Shown here piece after piece: positions 11,236 to 23,302 of a stretch of DNA of 64,000 nt (positions within the stretch are counted from its first letter, which is position 1; every line of letters begins with the position of its first letter). The stretch is taken from NCBI RefSeq assembly GCF_003073045.1, contig NC_037596.1, positions 9,693,553 through 9,757,552 on the forward strand, read 5' to 3'. The DNA comes from Pomacea canaliculata. Lineage: Eukaryota > Mollusca > Gastropoda > Architaenioglossa > Ampullariidae. The translations under genes and the position numbers were made by a program. Below the pieces are notes generated by a model that was not told the origin of the DNA, searched no databases, and saw only the letters and a list, made by a program, of their open reading frames with translations.

Positions 11236-12880
11236 TGTGCTCACAAACCACTCTTCTCTTATAATTTGTATTCAGAGGCGTCTAAATTTTAAGTCTCCCA
11301 TACTTGAAGCAGATTTACTTATCTTTAAAGACGCCGTCGAAGAATTGTCCAGCTGCTATACATGGAAGTGTTATCGTATGATGAAAAAGAAATAAAAATG
11401 AAAATTTCTTGAATGCTGATGGTCAGTGTCTAAGACATGAATGTTCTTATGTGGGTGAAATAATGGGCGAGAGATGATTGAGTTACAGTGACATAAACAA
11501 CTCATGCAAACGATTCTATTTTTAGAAATATTACCATTTCGTCACTTCCTGCTTTCTGGACAAATCCAGAACGTGATTACGACAAAACATTAATATAATA
11601 GTTATGGTATTTCTTGTGCCTCTTCGTCATAAAATACCACCGGAATATGTTTTAGTGATAATGTTCTGTTTCTGGCTCTGTTCCTGAGCGCTCGTGTTGA
11701 CCTTTAAATGAATTACAGTTCTGAAAAAATTGCAAGCAGCTTTATGAAAAAAATATGATTACTTAGAAGACATTTTATTAAAAGCTAAATCACCATCAAG
11801 CTGATATATAAGCCTACAGGGTAAACGGATTAGTATGAATTGTCTTCTATGTAAAAGAAGCAATCCACTCTTCAGGAACAGGCAGCTTTAACAATCTTTT
11901 TGACCGTAAGACCTGTTGAGATAAATTCTCTAGGATTTTAGCCATTGAATATAGCTTACTGTCTTTGTTTTGCATACATCAAAAATTAATGACTATTTTT
12001 TAAACTACTATCTTGTTATGACATTTTTTCAGCTCGCATACACTCTTTTTGTTTCGTTTTCACTAGTTGCTATTAGAGTTTAAGTTTCAGTTACAAGATG
12101 TCGTGCAAAGATGATGTGATCTGTCAACTGGAAAGAGTGTATTGTTTACGAAATTTATATGTTGTGTCGCTTGAACCTCGGAAACTGTCTCACGATGCTT
12201 AAATCTTTACTAACAAATAAATGGTAAGTGTGAACATCAGATAAAATATCGTGGGTCACCTGTCAGAAAAAAAAACATCTGAGCGGGATGAGTTTTGTGC
12301 TTTTACTGGAAGACAATCTTCTATTGCCAAGACTTGAAAAATAAGACAAAGTTTACACATTCAATATGCAGAGGTACATGATTTATTTTTTTTTTTTTTA
12401 TTATTATTATTTTTGCTTTGGCTTTCAGACTACGAGTAGAAGAAAGTTGAAAGAAGTGTTTAATTAATGTCACATTTATATAATCTATTGTAATTACAAT
12501 GTCACTCGTCGAATCACAGCTATACACATGGATATTCATCTAAGAGAAATAATCTAAGGAACAAAAACGAAGATGCAAAATGAGTGAACAAAACTTTAAA
12601 AGAAGTATAAAAATGGTGGAGTAAGGTGGGAAAGTGGTGAGGGAACGAATTATAGCTTAGGATAAACAACGATCACGACTTTTTAAACCCGTTGATGACT
12701 GAAACATATACTAACCCGGAAAAGGAATCTCAAGTACAATTCACTGACAATAACTCAAATAAAGAAAACATTTGTAAGACTTGTCTGGAATAATCCAGCA
12801 GAAGTATTTTTTTTGAAAAGGACTAGCAAAGAGATCGCTGGATTTTTAAGAATTGTCATAAATGATGAATGTTTTTTGTC
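11236..12880. other. Region between Ig gene B and GC-rich block
   Basis: AT-rich DNA highly similar to 18963-20600 and 25580-27230. It includes the presumed 3' UTR of gene B and, further right, the presumed 3' flank of the minus-strand receptor fragment. No coding frame is conserved among the three copies. Confidence 0.6.
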
Positions 12881-12884
12881 AGAT

Positions 12885-13085
12885 GTAAAGTCTGGGGCAG
12901 GCTGCGGTGGGCGGTTACAATGTTGTTACAGACGAAATGAAGAATTGTTCCAGCTTTGGTACATGGTGCGAGACGCTAAACAGCACCGCGCGATGTCTGT
13001 GTGTATTCCGGGTGGCGGCTGCTGCAGTGCGGGTGGATGCTGTTTGCTGCTGCAGAGTCACAGCACTCTCGGGGTCAGATGATGC
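12885..13085. other. GC-rich conserved block, copy B
   Basis: About 200 bp of clearly higher GC content, rich in CTGCTGCAG-like words, conserved in units B (here), C (20608-20810) and D (27235-27440). The frames that read Cys-rich are not conserved between copies: unit D has an insertion of about 15 bp and loses 2 bp relative to B and C. A coding role is therefore doubtful. It lies about 170-370 bp beyond the 3' end of the minus-strand receptor tail, so it may be 3' UTR or a noncoding element. Confidence 0.45.
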
Positions 13086-13255
13086 CAGAGACTTAGTCTT
13101 GCTTAGTCCTTATAATATGTAAAATCGTTACAGTTTCCAAGCACTGATAAAATAGCTGTTCTGTCTAACTCGTTTCTGCTAGAAATATTTTATCAGGTTT
13201 TTCTCGTTATACACGAAAATAATAAATGACTTTTTTAAAGCCAAGCCGCTCAGTC

Positions 13256-13618
13256 TTAAGGATGCTGTATTTTAACGGAGGAAATGAGTGTTTTGTGCAT
13301 ATTCATGCGGCGAGATTTCAACATCTTCAGCAACCGTAGCCGCCGCAGTTTTCTTCTCGCTTCACGAAGGACGCTCACGGCGTACAGGACAGGGTTAATG
13401 AAGGAGTTCAGAGGACAGACCAGTAAGGCCAGGACACTGAGGACATCAAGAGAATACGATGTTCCCATGTGAGTCGTGACCCCCACGAAACTCATGAGAG
13501 AGCATGACAATGTTTTTGTAACTAGCAGAAGGGTTAGTCGTCGAGTGGCTTTTCTTTCCACAATCTCGGGATGATCGTCTGGACGCAAGTCTCCTGATGT
13601 TGGCTTCTTTATGCTGTC
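13256..13618 (-). pseudogene. 3' fragment of GRL101-like receptor, unit B
   Basis: An open frame of 123 codons corresponds to the last ~117 residues of the receptor at 27612-31658: third intracellular loop, TM6, TM7 with NPVLY, and the basic tail ending KIQHP. Homology stops abruptly just before SIKK. Immediately beyond lies the CCAAT promoter region of Ig gene C, which marks the duplication breakpoint. It has no stops or frameshifts, and its differences from the full gene are mostly conservative. It lacks five of seven helices and the whole ectodomain, so it cannot be a functional receptor. Confidence 0.85.
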
Positions 13619-13623
13619 AGCTA

Positions 13624-13700
13624 CCAATCAGTGAGAGTTACCTGTCCCTGTCAATGAGATCTGATAATATCACAATCACCCTCACCACTTCACTGTGCTG
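13624..13700 (+). promoter_or_regulatory. Promoter and noncoding first exon of Ig gene C
   Basis: CCAAT box at 13624-13628; the leader exon would end at 13700 with donor GCTG|GTAAGG. Only about 6 bp separate it from the truncated minus-strand receptor frame, so this sequence could drive both directions. No TATA box is seen. Confidence 0.5.
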
Positions 13701-13709
13701 GTAAGGTGT

Positions 13710-14900
13710 GGAGGAGCATATCGACCGTACCACTACCTCCGACAGCTGTGGATATATGTATATGAAGGCAGTATAGCAAGACTACGACATGTAGATGGTA
13801 CTACCACATGCACTACAACAGACAGGTAAAGAGGAGGTGGACGGTAGGGTGACATTTGTAGCCCCAGCCTCCTCATTCTCCTCCGGAATGTCTTTCCTAC
13901 TAAAACCATTTAGTAAATAAGAAGAACAAATGATCGAGTGTCCCAACATTCTTTCACTTAGTTTTCAAAAACATTTTTCTTAAATTTTGTTCCTTGATAT
14001 GATATGCAAACCTGGAGCAATTTTTTTCATTCTGTGGCTGTAATATATAAATATATACCATTATTAAAAATCATCCCAGCGAAACATTTTGTTTGTTTTT
14101 TTATGTGCAGTACAGGTTTTCATCTTCTTTGATTCTTGCTTTCAAAATAATCAGGCATCCATGCTTAACCTGAAAATTATAAAAAAATATTACCAGACTT
14201 CGGCTGATTTGTGTTCGAGCATAATCGTTCGTTCCTCTTGATGGAAACCACAGATGATGACCGCCATTAAAACCCTTTATGGAATAAGCTTCATTTGTTT
14301 TGATAACGGGATTCCATTGACTGAATGTCCGAGTCTAGCAGTAACTATCCTTGTGGAACAGAGTATATGATGCTTACACTCACGCAAACAGAAGATAGCC
14401 ATCAAACTTTGAAATTTCCATGAAGTTGAAATTTAAAAAAAGCATAGACGCGCAAACAAAAAAAAAATGTTTTCCTTTGTTTATCTTGATGGAAACCACA
14501 CATATTTACCGCCTAATAACTCCTGTGTAATATCATGATTTAATCATCTTTTTTTTTCTTTAAATCAGGTGGTATCAACTACAGATGTATGAACAAAAAA
14601 AAAGCAAAACAAAACAATAAACATGAACATGTCGATAAACCAACCATGCTTCATATTCTTGCGGTATTTTTCATTTTTCTTTAGTGGTATTTCGCGATCT
14701 TAAAAAATTATGAAAACTTTATTGCTGTTCCTCCCATCAGTGACACCTGCACTGTTTTGTTGGACAGGTTTGTTGGTCTCCCGACGAAATAAATCGAACC
14801 AGCCAGTGAGTAAGCAGCATCTCCATCTCCTTCACTTTGACAGCTACACAGGACTGGTAAGGTCGCCTCTTCTGAGCTCCTGTCTCGTAGAAACCACCAT
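13710..14900. other. Intron 1 of gene C, repeat module
   Basis: Equivalent to 5960-7160. Two copies of the GATGGAAACCACA motif lie at 14225-14283 and 14464-14525. No coding frame is supported. Confidence 0.6.
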
Positions 14901-14909
14901 GTTGACAAA

Positions 14910-16568
14910 GTTTCTCTGACTATCTATCTATCTATTCCTCTTCGTGCATCAGGTTGCACATAAGGCCTCAACCAGAGTCCGCCACCGATGTCGATCGGCT
15001 GAAACCCGCTCTAGGTGACCCCATGTCCAGCCCTTTCCTTTCATCTCCCTTTCCACTGTTCTTCTCCAAGTTTCCTTTGGGCGGCTTTGTTTTCTTCGGC
15101 CGTCTGGAGTCCATCGTAGGGCGACTGTGGAGAGGTCTGCTGTCTGCTGGCGGAGCACATGTCCAATCCATCGCCAACGCCTTCGTTGAACCTGCGTGGT
15201 GATGGACTCGGTTTCAGTTCTTCGGTGGAGTTCTTCGTTGCTGATGGTATTTGGCCAAAAGATGTTAAGTATGCGCCTGAGGCATCTGTTTTGGAAGACG
15301 TCAAGCTTGTTACTGATAGTTTTGGTCATCTTCCAGGATTCTGATCCGTAAAGGAGGGTGCTGATCACATTTGACTTGAAGATTCTCAGTTTGATCTTCT
15401 GGCTGATGTTTTTTGCCTTCCATGTGCTCCTGAGTGAGGCGAAGGCCTGGCTGGCTTTCGCCAGTCGGGCTCGAATCTCCACCTCCGCATCCCCGGTGTT
15501 TGACATTTTGGACCCAAGATAGGAGAAACTGTCAACTTCCTCAATCTCTTCTCCATTTAGTTTGATGCCGTCTTGGACTCTGGCGTTCACTCTCATACTT
15601 TTCGTTTTCTTTGTGCTGACCTTCAAGCCAAGGTTTCCAGCTGTTTCTGAGAAGGCCTTTGTTTTTTCCTGCATGTCTTGGTGGCAGTGTGACAGCAGGG
15701 CAATGTCATCAGCAAAGTCCAAGTCTTCCAGCGTTGTTGTTGCTGTCATAGTCATGGTCCATCTGATCCCTCTCCTCTCACTGTCGGTGGAAGTCTTCAT
15801 GATCCAGTCCATGGCCAGGATGAAGAGGAACGGCGACAGAATGCAGCCCTGCTTCACCCCGGTACTGACGTTAAAGGGGTCTGTGAGCTCTGTGTCACAG
15901 ACAACCTGGGATTTGAAATCGCTGTACAGCATTGCAGTGACCTGAACAAGTTTTGCAGGGACTCCGTAATGCCTCAGGATCTTCCATAAGGACTCGCGGT
16001 GGATGCTGTCAAAAGCCTTCTCCAGGTCGATGAAATTGATGTACAGCGGTGTGTTCCATTCGTTGCTCTGCTCCAGAATCTGTCGCAGAATGAAGATGTG
16101 TTCGGAGCAGGATCGCCCAGGACGAAATCCTGCTTGCTGTGGTCGGAGGTCTTTCTCAAGAGTTGCCGTCAGTCTTGACAAAACAATCTTGCTGAAGACC
16201 TTGCTGGTGAGGGAAAGAAGTGTTATGCCCCTCCAATTATTGCAGTCTCCAAGATCTCCTTTCTTGGGTAACTTGAAGATGAGCCCTGTCTTCCAAGCAA
16301 CAGGGAGCTGCCCTGATTCCCAAACTTGCTTGAAGATTTCAGTCAGCTTGGGAGCTGTCACATTTATATCTGCTTTCAACATCTCTGCTGTTATTCCATC
16401 TGCCCCTGGTGCTTTGCCGCTCTTCATTGTCTTGACTGCTGCTGTCACTTCTTCCAGGCTTGGTGGGTCTGTGCAGATGTCAAGGTCTATAGCTGCTGGC
16501 TGGATGTCTGCAAGCTGAGGGGGATCTGGTCTGTTCAAAACCGACTCAAAATGTTGTTTCTCTGACTA
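14910..16568 (-). mobile_element. LINE copy 2 (RTE-like, 5' truncated, RT frame open)
   Basis: Element 14923-16555, between 13-bp target duplications GTTTCTCTGACTA at 14910-14922 and 16556-16568, with a (GATA)n 3' tail. The frame 14949-16538 encodes 529 aa. It has SGKAPGADGITAEML (about 40-54), GFRPGRSC (137-144), FIDLEKAFDS with the first catalytic Asp (169-178), GVKQGCILSPFLF (227-239) and FADDIALL (275-282). A C-terminal region with LLYGSES and RRWRWIGHVLR follows. The apurinic endonuclease and 5' end are absent, because truncation happened at insertion, so it could not move by itself. Unit D has the unoccupied target at 23140-23152. The RTE clade is a tentative call. Confidence 0.9.
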
Positions 16569-16800
16569 AAATAGTCGAAAATATGTTTCGGAAAATTTTA
16601 GAAAATCATTATTTCAACCTTTGCCTAAATTATGAAGCATTTGTTCATTTGACCATGTCATTAAAGTGAAATCTTTATAGACTTATTATTATTTGCACCA
16701 CAATTTTCGGTTTCCAGGTTTTTGTGCCTGTCTGTTGGGGAAAAGATCTCGAGCAAAACAACTTCTCTGTTTACCTAATCCGGGCATTTCGCTCAACACA

Positions 16801-18962
16801 ATGATGTCTGTACTTGCCAGCCTTGTTTTGCTTGTAATACTGAAGGACTGCTCAGGTATGCCTATCGCTAACCATAATAAGCAAAAAATTCTATAAAGAT
16901 AATGATTACATCATGATGATGATGATGAAAGAAGACTACGTAGAGCTAAGATAAAACTAAAAAAATGAGAGAATAAAACTTTTGGTCATTTATTTAGTTA
17001 TTATATTTTGATATTTTCCTTATAGTATTTTATACAATTCAAATGACATTTAGTGTGAAAATGGCAACTGAATTTTTTAATGTGAATATTTGTTTGTTGT
17101 AAAATAAATTTTAAAATTTTATGTGCTACATTTATAGGTCATGCTATCGAAGGGTGCAGTTCTGACTCTCCTATGGATGTGGATCCGGCTCCCCTATTTT
17201 TTAAATGCGTAGACCTCACACCTGACCAGCATGTGTCCTGGCACCTGTTGAAAAGGGATGGCAGCAATAACGATGAAATCAGCCTCTTGAATGTTGCGGT
17301 GTGTTTACGGGGTGAATTTTGCAGTTCACTGCTCACTGGTGCTGCCGCAGAGCGATCGGATGACGGCTCCAGCGTTCTGAAAATATTCTCACCTGCTGTG
17401 TTGGAGTCCTTGAGCATCACCTGCAGGGCTTTTGATAGCATAACTACGTACAGCACCAGGTACATGACCGACTACACCTGCAACTTAGCCATAAGAAGTA
17501 AGTACATAGATTATTTATTACCCCTTAATTTTGAAATGAAAAACTGTTTAGCTCTGTGGCTTGGTGTGTAGTGAGCGTGAGCAGCAAGAAGGTCGAGTTG
17601 GTCCCTGATTTTTTCAGCAAAGATGTAGACAACAGAAATGGTGATGGAAGCTTTCAGAGAGCACACAAGATTGACCACAAGTTTAGTCCCTTTGTGGTCA
17701 TCAAGCTACACCTTTCATTGTCTTATTATACACTTGTACAACCTCCCTCTACCCTAGATCTCTGTAATGCTTTTGATTGAGTTTTGGAGGGATTGAGACC
17801 TTCCACACAGCCGTGGTGTTCTCCGACATATAGAAATAAATGATAAAAAAAAAAAAAACAATTCCTGAAAGTAAAATCCACAGAAAAGAAACGGATCCTC
17901 ACTTAGCTAAGGCGTTTTCGTGGATGAACAATCTATTCCTCTTCTGTTTATCATAAGCATTTATGAGATCAGATTACTGGATTTCTGCTCATATCTCTAT
18001 AAGCCTTCTTGTTGGCTGCCCATGAAAAACGTTTAGTTCATACAGATACTTTTGGAAGTATTAATCTCCACTTTTGAATTTTATTTCTCGCGATTTATTA
18101 TTGAATTTTTTTTTGTGTGTAAATGAATGAAAAGTTCCTACATTTTGCTTTTAGTTGTTACCTTATTTTGTGACAGCTGCCGTCTCATATGTCACCATCT
18201 TTTCGTTTTATTTCTCACATATCCATTTTTAAATGGAAGCGGTGATTCTCATTAAATATGTTTCCAGATAACCCAACCATGTCTTGCGGGATAGAACCAA
18301 ATCAGGACCAGACCATGTATACCGCAGGCTGTCGCATTGAAAATATTTACATCATAAGCCGACATTACTCATGCCTATTCATTAAGCTGGCCGAGGTACG
18401 AGTTATTTAATAACTGGTATGGTGAACAGTTTATTTTCAATGTTATTCTTCATTATACAGGTTTTCAGTACAGAAAAAGTTGTAGTAGAGTGAAAATTAA
18501 TGCGATACGTTTATGCTATTACACGCCTTTGCTTGAACCGCCTATAGTTTTATTATTGTAAAATGCTGAATTTATTTCCTGTGCAAAGAAACGTTGCACA
18601 AAGAATTCTGTATTATTTTATTAAATTATATAATAGTTTGTTACAATCCATTTGTATAACTCATTATCATTATCTTCCTCGTCATCTTCGACGTCCTTCT
18701 CCTCCTCATTTTCATCATCATCATAATCGTTATTGTCACCACCATCATCATCGTCAATTGAAAGAAAATGAAATTTTCAAAATGTTGGTTTGTCAAGGAT
18801 GGGACTGAAGAGATCTTCGGGAATTCCACCTTCCTAGTGACAGAAAGACCAGTCCCCGTTTCAGGCTTTTGTTCTATCCAGTTTCCGAGTGCAGAATACA
18901 GCTCGCTGATTGTACGCCTTCATCCTAATGAAGTGCAAGCCATCGCCAATTTAAGAGTGTGA
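16801..18962 (+). CDS. Secreted two-Ig-domain protein C (246 aa)
   Basis: Coding exons 16801-16855, 17138-17497, 18268-18395 and 18765-18962, phases 1, 1 and 0, giving 246 aa. The untranslated start of the signal-peptide exon is 16718, after TTTCCAG. Signal peptide MMSVLASLVLLVILKDCSG. Domain 1 (about 20-138) has FKCVD, VSWHL, paired Cys in AVCLRGEFCSS, then SITCRAF and TDYTCNL, an Ig-like core. Domain 2 has MSCGIE, AGCRIE, HYSCLF, KCWFVKDG and GFCSIQFPSAEYSSLIVRL, and ends NLRV. No membrane segment or anchor is seen, so it is probably secreted. Its last exon follows a low-complexity CATCATC tract serving as pyrimidine-rich region. AATAAA at 19117. This is the best-preserved copy with D. It resembles domains 1-2 of the receptor at 58-63 kb. 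Confidence 0.8.
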
Positions 18963-20600
18963 TGTGCTCACAAACCACTCTTCTCTTATAATTTGTATTC
19001 AGAGGCGTCTAAATTTTAAGTCTCCCATACTTGAAGCAGATTTACTTATCTTTAAAGACGCCGTCGAAGAATTGTCCAGCTGCTATACATGGAAGTGTAT
19101 CGTATGATGAAAAAGAAATAAAATGAAAATTTCTTGAATGCTGATGGTCAGTGTCTAAGACATGAATGTTCTTATGTGGGTGAAATAATGGGCGAGAGAT
19201 GATTGAGTTACAGTGACATAAACAACTCATGCAAACGATTCTATTTTTAGAAATATTACCATTTCGTCACTTCCTGCTTTCTGGACAAATCCAGACGTGA
19301 TTACGACAAAACATTAATATAATAGTTATGGTATTTCTTGTGCCTCTTCGTCATAAAATACCACCGGAATATGTTTTAGTGATAATGTTCTGTTTCTGGC
19401 TCTGTTCCTGAGCGCTCGTGTTGACCTTTAAATGAATTACAGTTCTGAAAAAATTGCAAGCAGCTTTATGAAAAAAATATGATTACTTAGAAGACATTTT
19501 ATTAAAAGCTAAATCACCATCAAGCTGATATATAAGCCTACAGGGTAAACGGATTAGTATGAATTGTCTTCTATGTAAAAGAAGCAATCCACTCTTCAGG
19601 AACAGGCAGCTTTAACAATCTTTTTGACCGTAAGACCTGTTGAGATAAATTCTCTAGGATTTTAGCCATTGAATATAGCTTACTGTCTTTGTTTTGCATA
19701 CATCAAAAATTAATGACTATTTTTTAAACTACTATCTTGTTATGACATTTTTTCAGCTCGCATACACTCTTTTTGTTTCGTTTTCACTAGTTGCTATTAG
19801 AGTTTAAGTTTCAGTTACAAGATGTCGTGCAAAGATGATGTGATCTGTCAACTGGAAAGAGTGTATTGTTTACGAAATTTATATGTTGTGTCGCTTGAAC
19901 CTCGGAAACTGTCTCACGATGCTTAAATCTTTACTAACAAATAAATGGTAAGTGTGAACATCAGATAAAATATCGTGGGGTCACCTGTCAGAAAAAAAAA
20001 ACATCTGAGCGGGATGAGTTTTGTGCTTTTACTGGAAGACAATCTTCTATTGCCAAGACTTGAAAAATAAGACAAAGTTTACACATTCAATATGCAGAGG
20101 TACATGATTTATTTTTTTTTTTTTATTATTATTATTTTTGCTTTGGCTTTCAGACTACGAGTAGAAGAAAGTTGAAAGAAGTGTTTAATTAATGTCACAT
20201 TTATATAATCTATTGTAATTACAATGTCACTCGTCGAATCACAGCTATACACATGGATATTCATCTAAGAGAAATAATCTAAGGAACAAAAACGAAGATG
20301 CAAAATGAGTGAACAAAACTTTAAAAGAAGTATAAAAATGGTGGAGTAAGGTGGGAAAGTGGTGAGGGAACGAATTATAGCTTAGGATAAACAACGATCA
20401 CGACTTTTTAAACCCGTTGATGACTGAAACATATACTAACCCGGAAAAGGAATCTCAAGTACAATTCACTGACAATAACTCAAATAAAGAAAACATTTGT
20501 AAGACTTGTCTGGAATAATCAGCAGAAGTATTTTTTTTGAAAAGGACTAGCAAAGAGATCGCTGGATTTTAAGAATTGTCATAAATGATGAATGTTTTTT
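18963..20600. other. Region between Ig gene C and GC-rich block
   Basis: AT-rich, collinear with 11236-12880 and 25580-27230. Polyadenylation signal of gene C at 19117-19122. No conserved coding frame. Confidence 0.6.
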
Positions 20601-20607
20601 GTCAGAT

Positions 20608-20810
20608 GTAAAGTCTGGGGCAGGCTGCGGTGGGCGGTTACAATGTTGTTACAGACGAAATGAAGAATTGTTCCAGCTTTGGTACATGGTGCGAGACGCT
20701 AAACAGCACCGCGCGATGTCTGTGTGTATTCCGGGTGGCGGCTGCTGCAGTGCGGGTGGATGCTGTTTGCTGCTGCAGAGTCACAGCACTCTCGGGGTCA
20801 GATGATGCCA
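20608..20810. other. GC-rich conserved block, copy C
   Basis: Same block as 12885-13085 and nearly identical to it. It is more GC-rich than its flanks and lies 3' of the minus-strand receptor fragment. Frames are open here but are not preserved in unit D. Confidence 0.45.
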
Positions 20811-20979
20811 GAGACTTAGTCTTGCTTAGTCCTTATAATATGTAAAATCGTTACAGTTTCCAAGCACTGATAAAATAGCTGTTCTGTCTAACTCGTTTCT
20901 GCTAGAAATATTTTTGTCAAGTTTTTCTCGTTATACACGAAAATAATAAATGACTTTTTTAAAGCCAAGCCGCTCAGTC

Positions 20980-21342
20980 TTAAGGATGCTGTATTTTAAC
21001 GGAGAAAACGAGTGTTTTGTGCATATTCATGCGGCGAGATTTCAACATCTTCAGCAACCGTAGCCGCCGCAGTTTTCTTCTCGCTTCACGAAGGACGCTC
21101 ACGGCGTACAGGACAGGGTTCATGAAGGAGTTCAGAGGACAGACCAGTAAGGCCAGGACACTGAGGACATCAAGAGAATACGATGTTCCCATGTGAGTCG
21201 TGACCCCCACGAAACTCATGAGAGAGCAAGACAATGTTTTTGTAACTAGCAGAAGGGTTAGTCGTCGAGTGGCTTTTCTTTCCACAATCTCGGGATGAAC
21301 GTCTGGACGCAAGTCTCCTGATGTTGGCTTCTTTATGCTGTC
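20980..21342 (-). pseudogene. 3' fragment of GRL101-like receptor, unit C
   Basis: Second 123-codon copy of the receptor tail (TM6, TM7 with NPVLY, basic C-terminus ending KIQHP), nearly identical to 13256-13618. It has the same abrupt break before SIKK, followed at once by the CCAAT promoter of gene D. The frame is open, but it cannot encode a receptor. Confidence 0.85.
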
Positions 21343-21347
21343 AGCCA

Positions 21348-21424
21348 CCAATCAGTGAGAGTTACCTGTCCCTGTCAATGAGATCTGATAATATCACAAT
21401 CACCCTCACCACTTCACTGTGCTG
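21348..21424 (+). promoter_or_regulatory. Promoter and noncoding first exon of Ig gene D
   Basis: CCAAT box at 21348-21352, with leader exon ending at 21424 before GTAAGG. It is arranged as in unit C, abutting the minus-strand receptor fragment of the previous unit. No TATA box is seen. Confidence 0.5.
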
Positions 21425-21429
21425 GTAAG

Positions 21430-23302
21430 GTGTGGAGGAGCATATCGACCGTACCACTACCTCCGACAGCTGTGGATATATGTATATGAAGGCAGTATAG
21501 CAAGACTACGACATGTAGATGGTACTACCACATGCACTACAACAGACAGGTAAAGAGGAGGTGGACGGTAGGGTGACATTTGTAGCCCCAGCCTCCTCAT
21601 TCTCCTCCGGAATGTCTTTCCTACTAAAACCATTTAGTAAATAAGAAGAACAAATGATCGAGTGTCCCAACATTCTTTCACTTAATTTTCAAAAACATTT
21701 TCCCTAAATTTTGTTCCTTGATATGATATGCAAACCTGGAGCAATTTTTTTCATTCTGTGGCTGTAATATATAAATATATACCATTATTAAAAATCATCC
21801 CAGCGAAACATTTTGTTTGTTTTTTTATGTGCAGTACAGGTTTTCATCTTCTTTGATTCTTGCTTTCAAAATAATCAGGCATCCATGCTTAACCTGAAAA
21901 TTATTAAAAAAATATTACCAGACTTCGGCTGTTTTGTGTTCGAGCATAATCGTTCGTTCCTCTTGATGGAAACCACAGATGATGACCGCCATTAAAACCC
22001 TTTATGGAATTAATACGCTTCATTTGTTTTGATAACGGGATTCCATTGACTGAATGTCCGAGTCTAGCAGTAACTATCCTTGTGGAACAGAGTATATGAT
22101 GCTTACAGTCACGCAAACAGAAGATAGCCATCAAACTTTGAAATTTCCATGAAGTTGAAATTTTAAAAAAAGCAAAGACGCGGAAACAAAAAAAAATGTT
22201 TTCCTTTGTTCATCTTGATGGAAACCACACATAGTTACCGCCTAATAACTCCTGTGTAATATCATGATTTTATCATCTTTTTTTCTTTAAATCAGGTGGT
22301 ATCAACTACAGATGTATGAAAAAAAAAAAAAAAATAAAACATGAACATGTCGATAAACCAACCATGCTTCATATTCTTGCGGTATTTTTCATTTTTCTTT
22401 AGTGGTATTTCGCGATCTTAAAAAATTATGAAAACTTCGAAGACACTACAACAGTCAGTAAATTAGTTTAATCATGAAAGATCGTATCAGGCAGGTCAGA
22501 GGTACAAAATATTTGTGAGCCAGTAGACAGAAAGACAATAACACATGCACATACACTGATGTGTTTTTCTTTTATAATAGTTTCCACTGCTTACAACAGA
22601 CTTTCTCTAAGGATTTATTAAAAATATTAATTAAGCCAAGGAGGGAATCGTGTATTAAATTCATTATATTATATATATCACTATGTTTGGAAGCATTGAC
22701 TACAATGGACATGTTAAACACATATATCTTAGCAAAACACATTCATAATTTATGATGTACAATATCAAATATTTTACCTGCTTTCTTTGATTTGTCTTGA
22801 ACAATAAATCAAAACACAATCCCTCCTTGAATTTCTAATGCCTTCACTCGAAAGCCTGACTAACCTGTGGACATGATGACTTTCCTTTTGTCAACACTCC
22901 CTCACTTGTCTGGATATCCGCAGGACAGCAATTACACTGAAGCACCAAAGTTTATTGCTGTTCCTCCCTCCTGTGACATCTGCACTGTTTTGTTGGACAG
23001 GTTTGTTGGTGTCCCAAAGAAATAAATCAAACCAGCCAGTGAGTAAGCAGCATCTCCATCTCCTTCACTTTGACAGCTACACAGGACTGGTAAGGTCGCC
23101 TCTTCGTAGCTCCTGTCTCGTAGAAACCATATTGACAAAGTTTCTCTGACTAAAATAGTCCAAAATATGTATCGGAAATATTTCAGAAAATCATTATTTC
23201 AACCTTTGCCTAAATTATGAAGCATTTGTTCATTTGACCCTGTCATTAAAGTGAAATCTTTATAGACTTATTATTATTTGCACCACAATTTTCGGTTTCC
23301 AG
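21430..23302. other. Intron 1 of gene D, with empty LINE site
   Basis: Two copies of the short GATGGAAACCACA motif lie at 21952-22010 and 22197-22257. A segment of about 500 bp, 22437-22950, has no counterpart in units B and C. The unoccupied LINE target GTTTCTCTGACTA is at 23140-23152, directly followed by AAAATAGTC as in the right flanks of the inserted copies. No gene is seen. Confidence 0.7.

Larger units (their letters stand above)
5430..13620. repeat. Segmental duplication unit B
   Basis: Unit B is nearly identical to unit C (13621-21345) from about 5950 onward, and clearly homologous to unit D (21346-27970). Corresponding points are offset by about 7.72-7.76 kb (for example gene exon starts 9420 and 17138, fragment ends 13256 and 20980). 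The small offset changes come from a GAT microsatellite expansion and scattered indels. The unit contains promoter, repeat module, LINE, Ig gene, GC-rich block and the receptor tail fragment. Confidence 0.9.
13621..21345. repeat. Segmental duplication unit C
   Basis: The middle unit of the array, nearly identical to unit B over more than 7 kb, including the shared LINE insertion. Unlike B it starts directly at the CCAAT box, fused to the receptor fragment of the previous unit. It is the better-preserved of the two: its LINE RT frame is open and its Ig gene is intact. Confidence 0.9.

Noticed and set aside
12907-13122. Cys-rich small secreted peptide in units B-D
   Set aside because: The frame is not kept: unit D has different-length indels, and two competing frames are open in B and C. 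No signal peptide or acceptor fits.
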